Shown one piece after another: positions 7,355-14,709 of a DNA stretch of 29,775 nt. The DNA comes from a virus. The notes under the pieces are model-generated. The model saw only the letters and a list, made by a program, of their open reading frames with translations. It did not search any database and had not been told where the DNA came from. The stretch is taken from the IMG/VR virus record IMGVR_UViG_3300020477_001436, positions 1 through 29,775 of that record; one strand, 5' to 3'. The translations under genes and the position numbers were made by a program. Every line of letters starts with the position of its first letter. The first letter of the stretch is position 1.

Positions 7355-8410
7355 ATGACAAAACCATTCGACGCAACAAAATTTAGAAAAAGCATAACAA
7401 AGTCTATACAAGGACTTGGCATAGGATTTAATGATCCAACTGACTGGATAAGCACAGGAAACTATGCGTTAAATTATTTAATAAGTGGAGACTTTAACAG
7501 AGGTGTTCCACTAGGCAAAGTAACAGTACTAGCAGGAGAGTCAGGCTCAGGCAAATCATTTTTAGCATCAGGCAATTTAGTACGTAATGCACAAAAAGAA
7601 GGCATCTATGTAATACTAATTGACTCTGAAAATGCATTAGACAAATCATGGCTAGAAGCACTTGGTGTAGATACCGACGAAAAGAAACTATTAAGATTAA
7701 GTTTATCTATGGTAGATGATGTAGCAAAAACAGTTTCAGATTTTATGAAAGGTTACAAAGATGAACACGCAGACGATAAAGAAAACGCACCTAAAGTACT
7801 AATCGTAATTGATAGTTTAGGTATGTTACTAACACCAACTGATGTTAAACAATTCGAAGACGGTGAAATGAAGGGTGACTTAGGTAGAAAGCCGAAGGCA
7901 CTAACGGCGCTAGTGCGTAATTGCGTAAATATGTTTGGGTCTTGGAACGTTGGACTTATAGCAACTAATCACACATACGCATCGCAAGATATGTTTGATC
8001 CTGATGATAAAATATCAGGCGGACAAGGATTTATATATGCAAGTTCAATTGTGATTGCAATGAAGAAATTAAAACTTAAAGAAGACGAAAAAGGTAACAA
8101 AATTACAGAAGTTAGGGGTATTAGAGCGGCTTGTAAAGTTATGAAAACTAGGTTTTCAAAACCATTTGAAAGCGTACAAGTTAAAATCCCTTACGAAACA
8201 GGAATGGATCCTTACAGTGGATTAGTAGACTTATTTGAGAAAAAAGGTGTACTAACACAACAAGGAAACAGACTAAAATACGTTGATTCCTCAGGAAAAG
8301 AGACTTTAGAGTTTAGAAAAGCCTGGGTTGGAACCAAATTGGATATGCTTATGAAAGATTTTGATAAATTATCTACAGCATCATCACAAGATGACCAACT
8401 TAAGGATTAA
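7355..8410 (+). CDS. uvsX: UvsX recombinase (RecA family)
   Basis: The 351-residue protein is the T4-type RecA/Rad51 homologue that forms filaments on single-stranded DNA and drives strand exchange, recombination-dependent replication and repair. Walker A is GESGSGKS at 61-68, the Walker B strand VLIVIDSLGML has Asp153, and SENALD near 91-96 and the downstream loop with SGGQGFIYASS fit the ATPase core. Length is close to T4 UvsX (391) but somewhat shorter, with the usual N-terminal domain (WISTGNYALNYLISG). It lies downstream of gp32, with its own consensus promoter and an AAGGA six nt before the ATG. The next gene begins 3 nt after its stop and uvsY follows, so all three are probably one operon. 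Confidence 0.95.
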   Translation: MTKPFDATKFRKSITKSIQGLGIGFNDPTDWISTGNYALNYLISGDFNRGVPLGKVTVLAGESGSGKSFLASGNLVRNAQKEGIYVILIDSENALDKSWLEALGVDTDEKKLLRLSLSMVDDVAKTVSDFMKGYKDEHADDKENAPKVLIVIDSLGMLLTPTDVKQFEDGEMKGDLGRKPKALTALVRNCVNMFGSWNVGLIATNHTYASQDMFDPDDKISGGQGFIYASSIVIAMKKLKLKEDEKGNKITEVRGIRAACKVMKTRFSKPFESVQVKIPYETGMDPYSGLVDLFEKKGVLTQQGNRLKYVDSSGKETLEFRKAWVGTKLDMLMKDFDKLSTASSQDDQLKD

Positions 8411-8413
8411 CGA

Positions 8414-8659
8414 ATGGTAGAAATGACCCACGAAGATATCGAAAGATTGTGGAATTCCGTTACACACTTCATTCCTGATAGACAAAAACAAGACGCGGCT
8501 GTTGACTTTGTTAGAGCATTAGACGACATTGGCGTTGAGCATAAAGAAATTAAAGGTATTGCTGAATACGATCCAATACTAGAAAATGCTGTCGAAACTG
8601 TTTTTGAGGAATACGAAGAGGACGACGAAGTTTACGACGATCGATATGAAAATGATTAA
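8414..8659 (+). CDS. Small acidic protein between uvsX and uvsY
   Basis: This 81-residue protein starts 3 nt after the uvsX stop. It is very acidic, with a C-terminal tail of Glu, Asp and Tyr from about residue 66 (EEYEEDDEVYDDRYEND). The N-terminal 55 residues look helical (DIERLWNSVTHFIPDRQKQDAAVDFVRALDDIG). No catalytic motif is visible and I cannot name a family. From memory, small proteins of this type are conserved next to uvsX in marine T4-like phages. The acidic tail could imitate DNA or contact gp32/UvsX/UvsY, which is inference. The last two codons overlap the chosen uvsY start. Confidence 0.72.
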   Translation: MVEMTHEDIERLWNSVTHFIPDRQKQDAAVDFVRALDDIGVEHKEIKGIAEYDPILENAVETVFEEYEEDDEVYDDRYEND

Positions 8660-9113
8660 TTGGTATAACGAAGTAAGTAGAGACATTAAAAAGATTCCAG
8701 AGTGTATAAAATACTTTGAAACTGAATTAAACAACGCTAAAAGAGAAGTTAGAATATATGGTAACCTTGAAAAAGCTAGTGCGTCACTTCCAGGAATAGT
8801 TGAAGAAAGATTTGGACAATTACAACAAATAGAAGCAATACTTGAATACCTTAATATTGAATTACGTAGATTAAGATCCAAAACATTTAGAAAATTTTTA
8901 GAAAATTATAATAGAGCATTGTCCAGCAGAGATGCTGAAAAGTATGTTGACGGCGAAGCAGACGTTATTGATATGGACAAACTTATTAATGATTTTGCAC
9001 TTTTAAGAAACCAGTGGCTAGGCATTACCAAAGGGCTAGATCAAAAACAATGGCAAATTACAAACATTGTTAAATTGCGAGTAGCAGGTATGGAAGATGC
9101 CAACATCAAATAG
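8652..9113 (+). CDS. uvsY: UvsY-like recombination mediator
   Basis: UvsY in T4 loads UvsX onto gp32-coated single-stranded DNA. The open frame extends back to 8586, but the first 20 codons lie entirely inside the preceding gene and are of poor quality, so I choose the ATG at 8652 (MINWYNEVSRD), overlapping the stop of that gene by 8 nt; 8646 is possible. The resulting 153 residues match UvsY (137 in T4) in size. The protein is helical and basic in the middle (LRRLRSKTFRKFLENYNRA) and ends in a helix, QWQITNIVKLRVAGMED, that matches the T4 UvsY end (IKHIQDMRAFEAG-like). Position directly after uvsX supports the call. Sequence similarity is weak, as is usual for this family. Confidence 0.75.
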   Translation: MINWYNEVSRDIKKIPECIKYFETELNNAKREVRIYGNLEKASASLPGIVEERFGQLQQIEAILEYLNIELRRLRSKTFRKFLENYNRALSSRDAEKYVDGEADVIDMDKLINDFALLRNQWLGITKGLDQKQWQITNIVKLRVAGMEDANIK

Positions 9114-9693
9114 AATAATCCTTACAGACGTAGACGGCGTATTATTAGAATGGGAGAACCATTTTACTAAATGGATGATATCTCGTGGAGCAAAACTAAA
9201 AAACGAATTTAAAGCAGAATACGATATGCAACGTAGATTTGTTGATGCTACAGAAGATATTAAACTTGCAATAAGAGAATTTAATAAAAGTGCTTGGATG
9301 GGAACACAACCTCCAATGCCAGAATCACAAACGTGGGTAAAACTATTACACGCAGAAGGTTGGACATTTATCCCAATTAGTTCACAAACATCTGACATAC
9401 CTGCACAAGAATTACGTAAAAGAAGACTAGAAGAGCTATTTGGCGAATATGCTTTTTATAACTTTCATATACTAGAAACCGGACAAGACAAAGATAATGT
9501 CCTTGCAGAATTCCACGGAACAGGTTTATGGTGGATTGAAGACAAATGGACCAATGCATTAGCTGGATTAAAGTACGGTCTTAAACCTTTGTTTATAGAT
9601 CATCCATACAATAGAGAATATTCCCACCCCGATATTACCAGAGTAAATAATTGGAAACAGATACACGAGATAGTTTCTAATGATGGTAGATGA
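9097..9693 (+). CDS. HAD-superfamily phosphatase
   Basis: The 198-residue protein has the four haloacid dehalogenase motifs. Motif I is ILTDVDGVLLEW, with Asp11 (nucleophile) and Asp13. Motif II is PISSQ around 94-97, a lysine candidate is Lys132, and motif IV is WIEDKW with Glu148 and Asp149. This points to a magnesium-dependent phosphohydrolase with a small cap between motifs I and II (about 25-80). Possible substrates are nucleotides (as in phage 5'-nucleotidases of this fold) or sugar phosphates, given the glycan genes that follow. Its ATG overlaps the end of uvsY by 17 nt and its own end overlaps the next radical SAM gene by 14 nt, so it bridges the recombination operon and the accessory block. 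Confidence 0.85.
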   Translation: MPTSNRIILTDVDGVLLEWENHFTKWMISRGAKLKNEFKAEYDMQRRFVDATEDIKLAIREFNKSAWMGTQPPMPESQTWVKLLHAEGWTFIPISSQTSDIPAQELRKRRLEELFGEYAFYNFHILETGQDKDNVLAEFHGTGLWWIEDKWTNALAGLKYGLKPLFIDHPYNREYSHPDITRVNNWKQIHEIVSNDGR

Positions 9694-10951
9694 AGAACAA
9701 AAATATTTCCCGATTAAAAAAGATCCTGCTTGTCCTTTAAAATGGAATTGGTCAACAATTTGGACAACAACAGGAGAGACAGCTAGTTGTCATAAATGCA
9801 AAAGAGTACCAATTGACATTGATAAGTTTGACGAATTTCATAACTTACCTCACAAAATAAACGAAAGAAAAATTATGTTAAGTGGCAAATGGCCTACAGT
9901 TGCCAATGGGGGTTCTGGTCATTGCGAAGTTTGTAAAGAAATTGAAGACAATGGTGGATTAAGTGACCGGCAACAAATGAAAGGTATTCCTAATCAAGTG
10001 CCACCTGAATTACGTAATAATCCAACTGCAACTTCTGTTACTCCAAGAATATTTGAACTGTTTGTTTCTAACACTTGCAATCTTCAATGCACATATTGTA
10101 ATACTAGAGATTCAAGTAAAATAAATTTAGAAGCTAAAAAACACGGACCAATTATTTTTCCGGATGGTGAAGCAGTTGGCAGATATCAATATCAAGCACC
10201 TCATCCACAAGCAGTAGGATATTTTAGAAAGTCATTAAAATGGTATGAAGCTAATGGACACAAACTAAAACGATTCCATTTATTAGGCGGAGAACCTTTT
10301 TATATGAAAGAAACTATTCCTGTTTTAGAAACATTAGCAAAAGTTAAAAATAGAAATTTAGAATTTAATATAGTATCAAATATGATGTGTACGCCTGCTA
10401 GATTAGAAATGTATATAGATAAAATTGAACAATTAATTAGAAATAAAAACATTGGTAGATTTGATTTAACAGTTAGTATTGACGGTATTGGACCTGAAGC
10501 AGAGTATTGTAGATCTGGCATGAAATCTGATATAGTTACAAGAAATATGGATTATATTATTAATAAAAAATGGATTATAGTAAATGTAAATTCTGTTATG
10601 ACAAGTCTTACTATTAAACCATATTTAAAATTAATTAGATATGTTAATGAAAAAAGAAAAATTAGAAGGATTGGACAATATTTTGGACAGGATATTGGTA
10701 CACGTGATTTTTTACATCCTATGGCGCAAGGAGGCGAATTTTGGAGAGAAGATATGGAAAAATTAATCAACGAAATAGAGGATTATGATGGAAGATCACA
10801 ATTTCAAGAACACTTAACTGGAATTTGGAAATCGTTTGAAAAATCAAAACCAAACAGGAACTTGATTGATAAATTTAAATTTTATCTAGATGAATTAGAT
10901 AGAAGAAGAAATACTAACTGGAGAAAAATATATCCATACTTGGATATTTAA
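9680..10951 (+). CDS. Radical SAM protein, twitch/SPASM-like
   Basis: The 423-residue enzyme carries the radical SAM motif C133-x3-C137-x2-C140 (NTCNLQCTYCN), followed by a glycine-rich GGEPF (about 203-207) and a TVSIDGIG strand, as in SPASM/twitch enzymes. Before the barrel is a Cys-rich segment: Cys18, Cys37-x2-Cys40 and Cys82-x2-Cys85, in a pattern suited to an auxiliary Fe-S cluster or zinc site. In most relatives the extra cluster is C-terminal, so the N-terminal placement is a point to check. Such enzymes modify peptides, sugars or protein side chains; the substrate is unknown. Start at 9680 or the adjacent ATG at 9683. Coupled to the HAD gene and 12 nt before a glycosyltransferase. 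Confidence 0.87.
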   Translation: MMVDEEQKYFPIKKDPACPLKWNWSTIWTTTGETASCHKCKRVPIDIDKFDEFHNLPHKINERKIMLSGKWPTVANGGSGHCEVCKEIEDNGGLSDRQQMKGIPNQVPPELRNNPTATSVTPRIFELFVSNTCNLQCTYCNTRDSSKINLEAKKHGPIIFPDGEAVGRYQYQAPHPQAVGYFRKSLKWYEANGHKLKRFHLLGGEPFYMKETIPVLETLAKVKNRNLEFNIVSNMMCTPARLEMYIDKIEQLIRNKNIGRFDLTVSIDGIGPEAEYCRSGMKSDIVTRNMDYIINKKWIIVNVNSVMTSLTIKPYLKLIRYVNEKRKIRRIGQYFGQDIGTRDFLHPMAQGGEFWREDMEKLINEIEDYDGRSQFQEHLTGIWKSFEKSKPNRNLIDKFKFYLDELDRRRNTNWRKIYPYLDI

Positions 10952-10954
10952 ATA
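10947..10954 (+). promoter_or_regulatory. Late-promoter-like box before the GT-A gene
   Basis: TTTAAATA, one mismatch from TATAAATA, overlaps the TAA of the radical SAM gene and ends 9 nt before the next ATG (10964). No Shine-Dalgarno is present. Weak evidence in AT-rich DNA. Confidence 0.25.
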
Positions 10955-10963
10955 ATTACTAAT

Positions 10964-11638
10964 ATGAAAGTATATGTAGGCTGGGATTCAAGAGAAGATA
11001 TAGCATATCAAGTATGCCAACACTCAATTAAAAGAAAAGATCCGGGTGCAGAAGTTATTCCATTAAAACAAAACGATATGCGACAAGATGGAATATACAC
11101 ACGAGCAGTTGATAAATTAGCATCAACAGAATTTACTTTTTCAAGATTTTTTGTACCATACTTAAATGATTATAAAGGTTGGGCAGTATTTTGTGACTGT
11201 GATTTTGTTTGGCGGGTTCCTACTACAGAATTAGAACAATATTGTGATGATTCTAAAGCAGTAGTTTGTGTGCAACACGATTACAAACCTAAAGAAAGCA
11301 GAAAAATGGATGGACAAGTTCAAACAGTATACCCAAGAAAAAATTGGTCAAGCATGGTACTTTGGAATTGCGGACATCCTAAAAATAAAATATTAACACC
11401 CGAATTATTAAACTCAGAATCCCCAAAATTCCTACACAGATTTAGTTGGTTAGACGATTCAGATATTGGATCATTGCCACACGTTTATAACTGGTTAGTG
11501 GGTTGGTATAAAGAACCACAAGATGGCATACCTAAAATATTACACTATACAGAAGGCGGTCCGTGGTTTGATGGTTATAGAGAATGTGATTATGCTGATG
11601 TATGGAAAAAAGAAGTTATTAACTTGTTTTCAACATAA
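10964..11638 (+). CDS. Glycosyltransferase, GT-A fold (GT8-like)
   Basis: The 224-residue protein begins with a strand typical for GT-A enzymes (MKVYVGWDSRE) and has an Asp-x-Asp metal motif, WAVFCDCDFVW, with Asp78 and Asp80. Near the end LHYTEGGPWF resembles the His/Gly-Pro-Trp element of GT8 family members. These enzymes transfer a sugar from a UDP-sugar using manganese. No signal or membrane helix is present, so it acts in the cytoplasm. Its TAA overlaps the next ATG (TAATG at 11636-11640). Length is about two thirds of typical bacterial GT8 enzymes, so it is a compact version. Donor and acceptor are unknown. Confidence 0.82.
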   Translation: MKVYVGWDSREDIAYQVCQHSIKRKDPGAEVIPLKQNDMRQDGIYTRAVDKLASTEFTFSRFFVPYLNDYKGWAVFCDCDFVWRVPTTELEQYCDDSKAVVCVQHDYKPKESRKMDGQVQTVYPRKNWSSMVLWNCGHPKNKILTPELLNSESPKFLHRFSWLDDSDIGSLPHVYNWLVGWYKEPQDGIPKILHYTEGGPWFDGYRECDYADVWKKEVINLFST

Positions 11639-12114
11639 TGTATTGGGATAGAATAAAAAAACAACACTACTTCAAAGCACCTAAGGAACACATATACGCA
11701 ACAGGTATTGTTCCTGTTAAGGAATACGACATACTTTACGAAAATCAAAATAATACAACACACGAAGTTTGGGAAGAATTTTACAAAAAGTTTAAAATAA
11801 AATTTACTTTTTATAAAGACTTGCGAAATATTAATATAGACAAAGAAATAATTTGTTTATGGTTCTTTAAAGATAGGGGAGATAAAAATCCTGGCAACGA
11901 CATTCAATTAGGAATAATAGGAGATAGACTTGGATCAAAAATAATTAGATATTATCCTAATACATTTTTTATAACACAATTTAAAGATATTAAAATACTT
12001 GAAAGAGAAGGATTTAATATTAATAGACCAGTTTTACAATTAGATTTAAATGACAAAGATTATAATAAAATTATAAAAATGCTAAGACAACTAATAAAAG
12101 ATTTACCCAGATAA
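11638..12114 (+). CDS. Unknown protein coupled to the glycosyltransferase
   Basis: The 158-residue protein is not recognised. It is basic and Tyr/Phe/Ile-rich, with an alternating strand-helix pattern (EIICLWFFKDRGD, IQLGIIGDRLGSKIIRYYPNTFFITQ), which could be a small alpha/beta domain. It has no signal peptide, no clear transmembrane segment and no catalytic motif that I can name. The start codon shares bases with the stop of the GT-A gene (TAATG), so translation is probably coupled, which suggests a partner or accessory function for that enzyme. The next gene follows after 10 nt. Confidence 0.65.
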   Translation: MYWDRIKKQHYFKAPKEHIYATGIVPVKEYDILYENQNNTTHEVWEEFYKKFKIKFTFYKDLRNINIDKEIICLWFFKDRGDKNPGNDIQLGIIGDRLGSKIIRYYPNTFFITQFKDIKILEREGFNINRPVLQLDLNDKDYNKIIKMLRQLIKDLPR

Positions 12115-12124
12115 CTAATAGTAT

Positions 12125-12373
12125 ATGAATCATAAAGATAGAATGTTGCAAAAAATAGAGCAATTAGGTTTAATTGTTATTCATACAGAAATTGCACCTT
12201 ACGGACCTGGAACTCGTAGATATATGGTTGGCCGAAATATAGAAGCACCCGAAAAATCTCATCAAATGGGTAGTGGCAAATGGCAAATGACTAGAGGTGT
12301 GCAAGAATGGTTAACTCCCGAGCCATTAAACGGACCAGAATTAGAAGCCTGGTTAACAGACTACGAAAACTAA
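12125..12373 (+). CDS. Small unknown protein (82 residues)
   Basis: This short protein is soluble, with a helical start (KDRMLQKIEQLGLIV) and a central GPGTRRYMVGRN stretch, then a Trp-rich end (KWQMTRGVQEWLTPEPLNG). No domain is recognised. It lies 10 nt after the preceding gene and 26 nt before a radical SAM gene, in the same direction. Codon pattern and tight spacing support a real gene; function is open. Confidence 0.55.
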   Translation: MNHKDRMLQKIEQLGLIVIHTEIAPYGPGTRRYMVGRNIEAPEKSHQMGSGKWQMTRGVQEWLTPEPLNGPELEAWLTDYEN

Positions 12374-12384
12374 AACTACATTAC

Positions 12385-12393
12385 TATTAAATA
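12385..12393 (+). promoter_or_regulatory. Late-promoter-like box before radical SAM gene
   Basis: TATTAAATA, identical to the box before the terminase (544-552), ends 6 nt before the ATG at 12400. It sits in the middle of a small inverted repeat (TTACTA at 12381-12386 region and TAGTAA at 12395-12400) that reaches the start codon. Use as a promoter is inferred. Confidence 0.35.
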
Positions 12394-12399
12394 GTAGTA

Positions 12400-13413
12400 A
12401 TGAAAAAACTTTTTTATTCACCAATTCCGTTATGTTTAGCATTTGAGCCTATTAATTTATGCAACGCAAAATGTTTTTGTTGTCCTTATACTGAATTTAG
12501 TGAGGACAAAACTTTCATTACTCAAAAAATGTCAAAGGAACAAATTACACAATTAATAGAAAACTGGGCACGACTATTAAAAAAACATAAAATTAAACCA
12601 TGGAGCGTCGCTATATTGCCATGGAGATATTCTGATCCTTTAGTAAATCCACACCTCGGTCTTGTTTTAGAATTAGCAGACAAACATCAATTAAATGTTA
12701 GTCTAACTACTAACGCAATTTCGTTTGGTAAACGACAATGTGATTTATTGCAAAAATATAAACATACACTATCAAAAATATTTGTATCAGTAATTGGATT
12801 TACAGAAAAACAAGTATGGGAGCAAATGAAAATTAGTAGAGAAAAAACTTTTCAAAGTCTTGAATTTGTTAGAGACAACTATCCGGATATTTCTAAACTA
12901 ATGGATATAGCAATTAAAAATAGAAATAACACTATTGCGCCAATAGATACAATAGAAGAATATCAAAATAGAACACTAGGTAAAGCTAAAACTAAAGTAA
13001 ATTGGATTAGTAATAGACTAGGTAAAGGGGATGATCAATGGGTACCAAAAGGTAATTGGGCACCCTCTGATAAAAGTTTTGTAAATGGATGTGAATTAAC
13101 TCCAGGAAAAATACTAAATCGTTTAGAAATAATGGTTAGTGGAAGAGCGGCACTTTGTTGTGATATGTCTTATGATCGTAATTTTCCTAAAGAAAAAGTT
13201 GATTATGGTAATGTATTTGAAATCGGTATAGAAGGTGTGTGGGCTAATTTAACTAAAGAACACCAATTAATATATGAACAAAAATATTCAGCTCGTAAAT
13301 TAAAGTTAATTTGTAATGATTGTAATAGAGCCGGTATTAGTAATGGTGGGTTTACAATGGACAAGACAATAAGAATGCAAGAAAGAAATAGAGAGAAGTT
13401 CTTTACAAACTAA
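12400..13413 (+). CDS. Radical SAM protein with SPASM-type C-terminal Cys cluster
   Basis: The 337-residue enzyme has the cluster motif C21-x3-C25-x2-C28 (NLCNAKCFCCPY; an extra Cys27 is inside) close to the N-terminus. It continues with barrel strands such as VSLTTNA. The C-terminal part has Cys231 in NGCEL, Cys253-Cys254 in AALCCDM, and Cys305-x2-Cys308 (ICNDCN), the arrangement of a SPASM domain that binds one or two auxiliary 4Fe-4S clusters. SPASM enzymes oxidise or cross-link peptides, activate sulfatases, or act on sugars as in aminoglycoside pathways. Nothing here identifies the substrate; the surrounding glycan genes favour a sugar or glycoprotein. It is followed after 8 nt by an oxygenase. 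Confidence 0.88.
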   Translation: MKKLFYSPIPLCLAFEPINLCNAKCFCCPYTEFSEDKTFITQKMSKEQITQLIENWARLLKKHKIKPWSVAILPWRYSDPLVNPHLGLVLELADKHQLNVSLTTNAISFGKRQCDLLQKYKHTLSKIFVSVIGFTEKQVWEQMKISREKTFQSLEFVRDNYPDISKLMDIAIKNRNNTIAPIDTIEEYQNRTLGKAKTKVNWISNRLGKGDDQWVPKGNWAPSDKSFVNGCELTPGKILNRLEIMVSGRAALCCDMSYDRNFPKEKVDYGNVFEIGIEGVWANLTKEHQLIYEQKYSARKLKLICNDCNRAGISNGGFTMDKTIRMQERNREKFFTN

Positions 13414-13421
13414 TTAATAAT

Positions 13422-14036
13422 ATGATAGGAAATAGTTTTGTAGACAAGTGTCTTAATACTGAAGTTATCACAACTCCGTGGCCACATCAAGTTATTGAAA
13501 ATACATTTGATAAATCTGTATTTGAAAAATTACAAGCACAATGTATTGAAAAATTAAATTTTCCAACAACACAATTAGTACAAATACATCCAAAAAATTA
13601 TAAAGAATATGGAATAGATTTTTATAACGAAACTTTGAATATTTGTGAAAGTTTATATGAAAATATGAAAGTGTTGTGTGGTGCGTATCCAAAATATAGA
13701 TGGTTTGAAAACCTAGGAGTTAATGTACATATATCTGTTACTCCACCATTGCCGTGGCAGTTTCATATACACCAAGAAGGCATTGAAAAGATTTGGAGTA
13801 GTGTAACATACGTTTCACCAGAAAATAATGTTGGAACTAAAATGTATACAGCAGAAACCAAAGATGCTTTTGTTAAAGAAGCAAAATGGAAACCTAATAG
13901 TACATTTATTTTTTGTGGACAAGAAAGAAAAACTTGGCACTCATACGAAAGCAATGAAAATACTAACCGTATTACGTTTAATCTTTTTATTATGAAATAT
14001 CGGAAGAAGGTAACATTTTTTCCTTTAAAAGATTAA
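13422..14036 (+). CDS. 2-oxoglutarate/Fe(II)-type oxygenase-like protein
   Basis: The 204-residue protein begins with the TPWPHQVIENTFDKSVFEKLQ pattern shared by phage 2-oxoglutarate-dependent oxygenases. Likely iron ligands are His117 and Glu119 (HQE, in PWQFHIHQEG) and His173 (TWHSY), with Arg183 (NRITFNLF) as the 2-oxoglutarate carboxylate contact, a HxE...H...R set with normal spacing. HxE instead of HxD is a variant to note. Such enzymes hydroxylate sugars, lipids, peptides or nucleobases using oxygen. The last 47 nt overlap, tail to tail, the end of the minus-strand glycosyltransferase. A second family member lies at 19595. Confidence 0.72.
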   Translation: MIGNSFVDKCLNTEVITTPWPHQVIENTFDKSVFEKLQAQCIEKLNFPTTQLVQIHPKNYKEYGIDFYNETLNICESLYENMKVLCGAYPKYRWFENLGVNVHISVTPPLPWQFHIHQEGIEKIWSSVTYVSPENNVGTKMYTAETKDAFVKEAKWKPNSTFIFCGQERKTWHSYESNENTNRITFNLFIMKYRKKVTFFPLKD

Positions 14037-14709
14037 CATCTGCTTGTAAATGCCTATCTTTTACTTTACTCCAAGTAAATTTATCTCTGTTACCAATATT
14101 AAGATTTGTTCTAACTTGTTCGCCTGTTTCATCAAACATCTTTTTAGCTTTAAACAGAACAGTTGGCAAATACAAACATCTGTTTAACTTTCTTGCAACT
14201 TTTTGTGTATAACTATCGACAAAAAAATGCCAAAAATACGGTGGAGCAAGATAGCCTAACGTATTAATCCAATTTTTATGTACAGCAAAATGAGCCGCGG
14301 GTAAAGGTTTATCTTCCCATAATTTAACTTCATTTCCTAAATCTCGAGTACCTTTTCTTCTTCCATCGGATGGTACAACCATTAATATCTTATCTTCATA
14401 CTTGTCAAATTGTTCTACAATTAATTGATCCCAATCTTGTGTTTGAATTTGTACATCATCTCCCATTAGCATTACTATATCATAACTTGCTTGACTTGCC
14501 AGTAAATTCCAACTATAACAAGTCGACTGGTTTGGACCAATAGTATAATATTTTTCATCTAATAATTCTTTATATTCTTCTATTGTAGGATCGTCATCAT
14601 TAAGATAAAATAAAATTTCTACATCGTGTTTTGCAAATTTTAGTGCTGTATCAACTAACCTTTTTGCTAATTTTGGACGTCCTCTTGACGGACAACTAAA
14701 TGAAATCAT
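13990..14709 (-). CDS. Glycosyltransferase, GT-A fold (GT2-like)
   Basis: The open frame reaches back to 14727, but the ATG at 14709 (MISFSCPSRGRP) overlaps the upstream stop as ATGA, the arrangement used by its neighbours, so I choose it (239 residues). It opens with the FSCPSRGRPKLA nucleotide-binding strand of GT2-like proteins, then FYLNDDDP, and a metal-binding-type MLMGDDVQ with a hydrophobic strand before it. A Trp/Phe-rich segment (YFWHFFVDSY) may form the acceptor site. It probably adds one sugar in the glycan pathway. It is the last gene of the minus run 18458-13990. Confidence 0.78.
   Translation of the reverse strand: MISFSCPSRGRPKLAKRLVDTALKFAKHDVEILFYLNDDDPTIEEYKELLDEKYYTIGPNQSTCYSWNLLASQASYDIVMLMGDDVQIQTQDWDQLIVEQFDKYEDKILMVVPSDGRRKGTRDLGNEVKLWEDKPLPAAHFAVHKNWINTLGYLAPPYFWHFFVDSYTQKVARKLNRCLYLPTVLFKAKKMFDETGEQVRTNLNIGNRDKFTWSKVKDRHLQADVNLLKEKMLPSSDIS

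Noticed and set aside
8586-8651. Extra N-terminal codons on the UvsY frame
   Set aside because: They lie fully inside the coding end of the preceding gene; the ATG at 8652 gives the expected UvsY length and a short overlap.
12381-12400. Inverted repeat TTACTA...TAGTAA as terminator or operator
   Set aside because: Only 6 bp, all A/T-rich, and it ends in the next start codon; chance is likely in such DNA.
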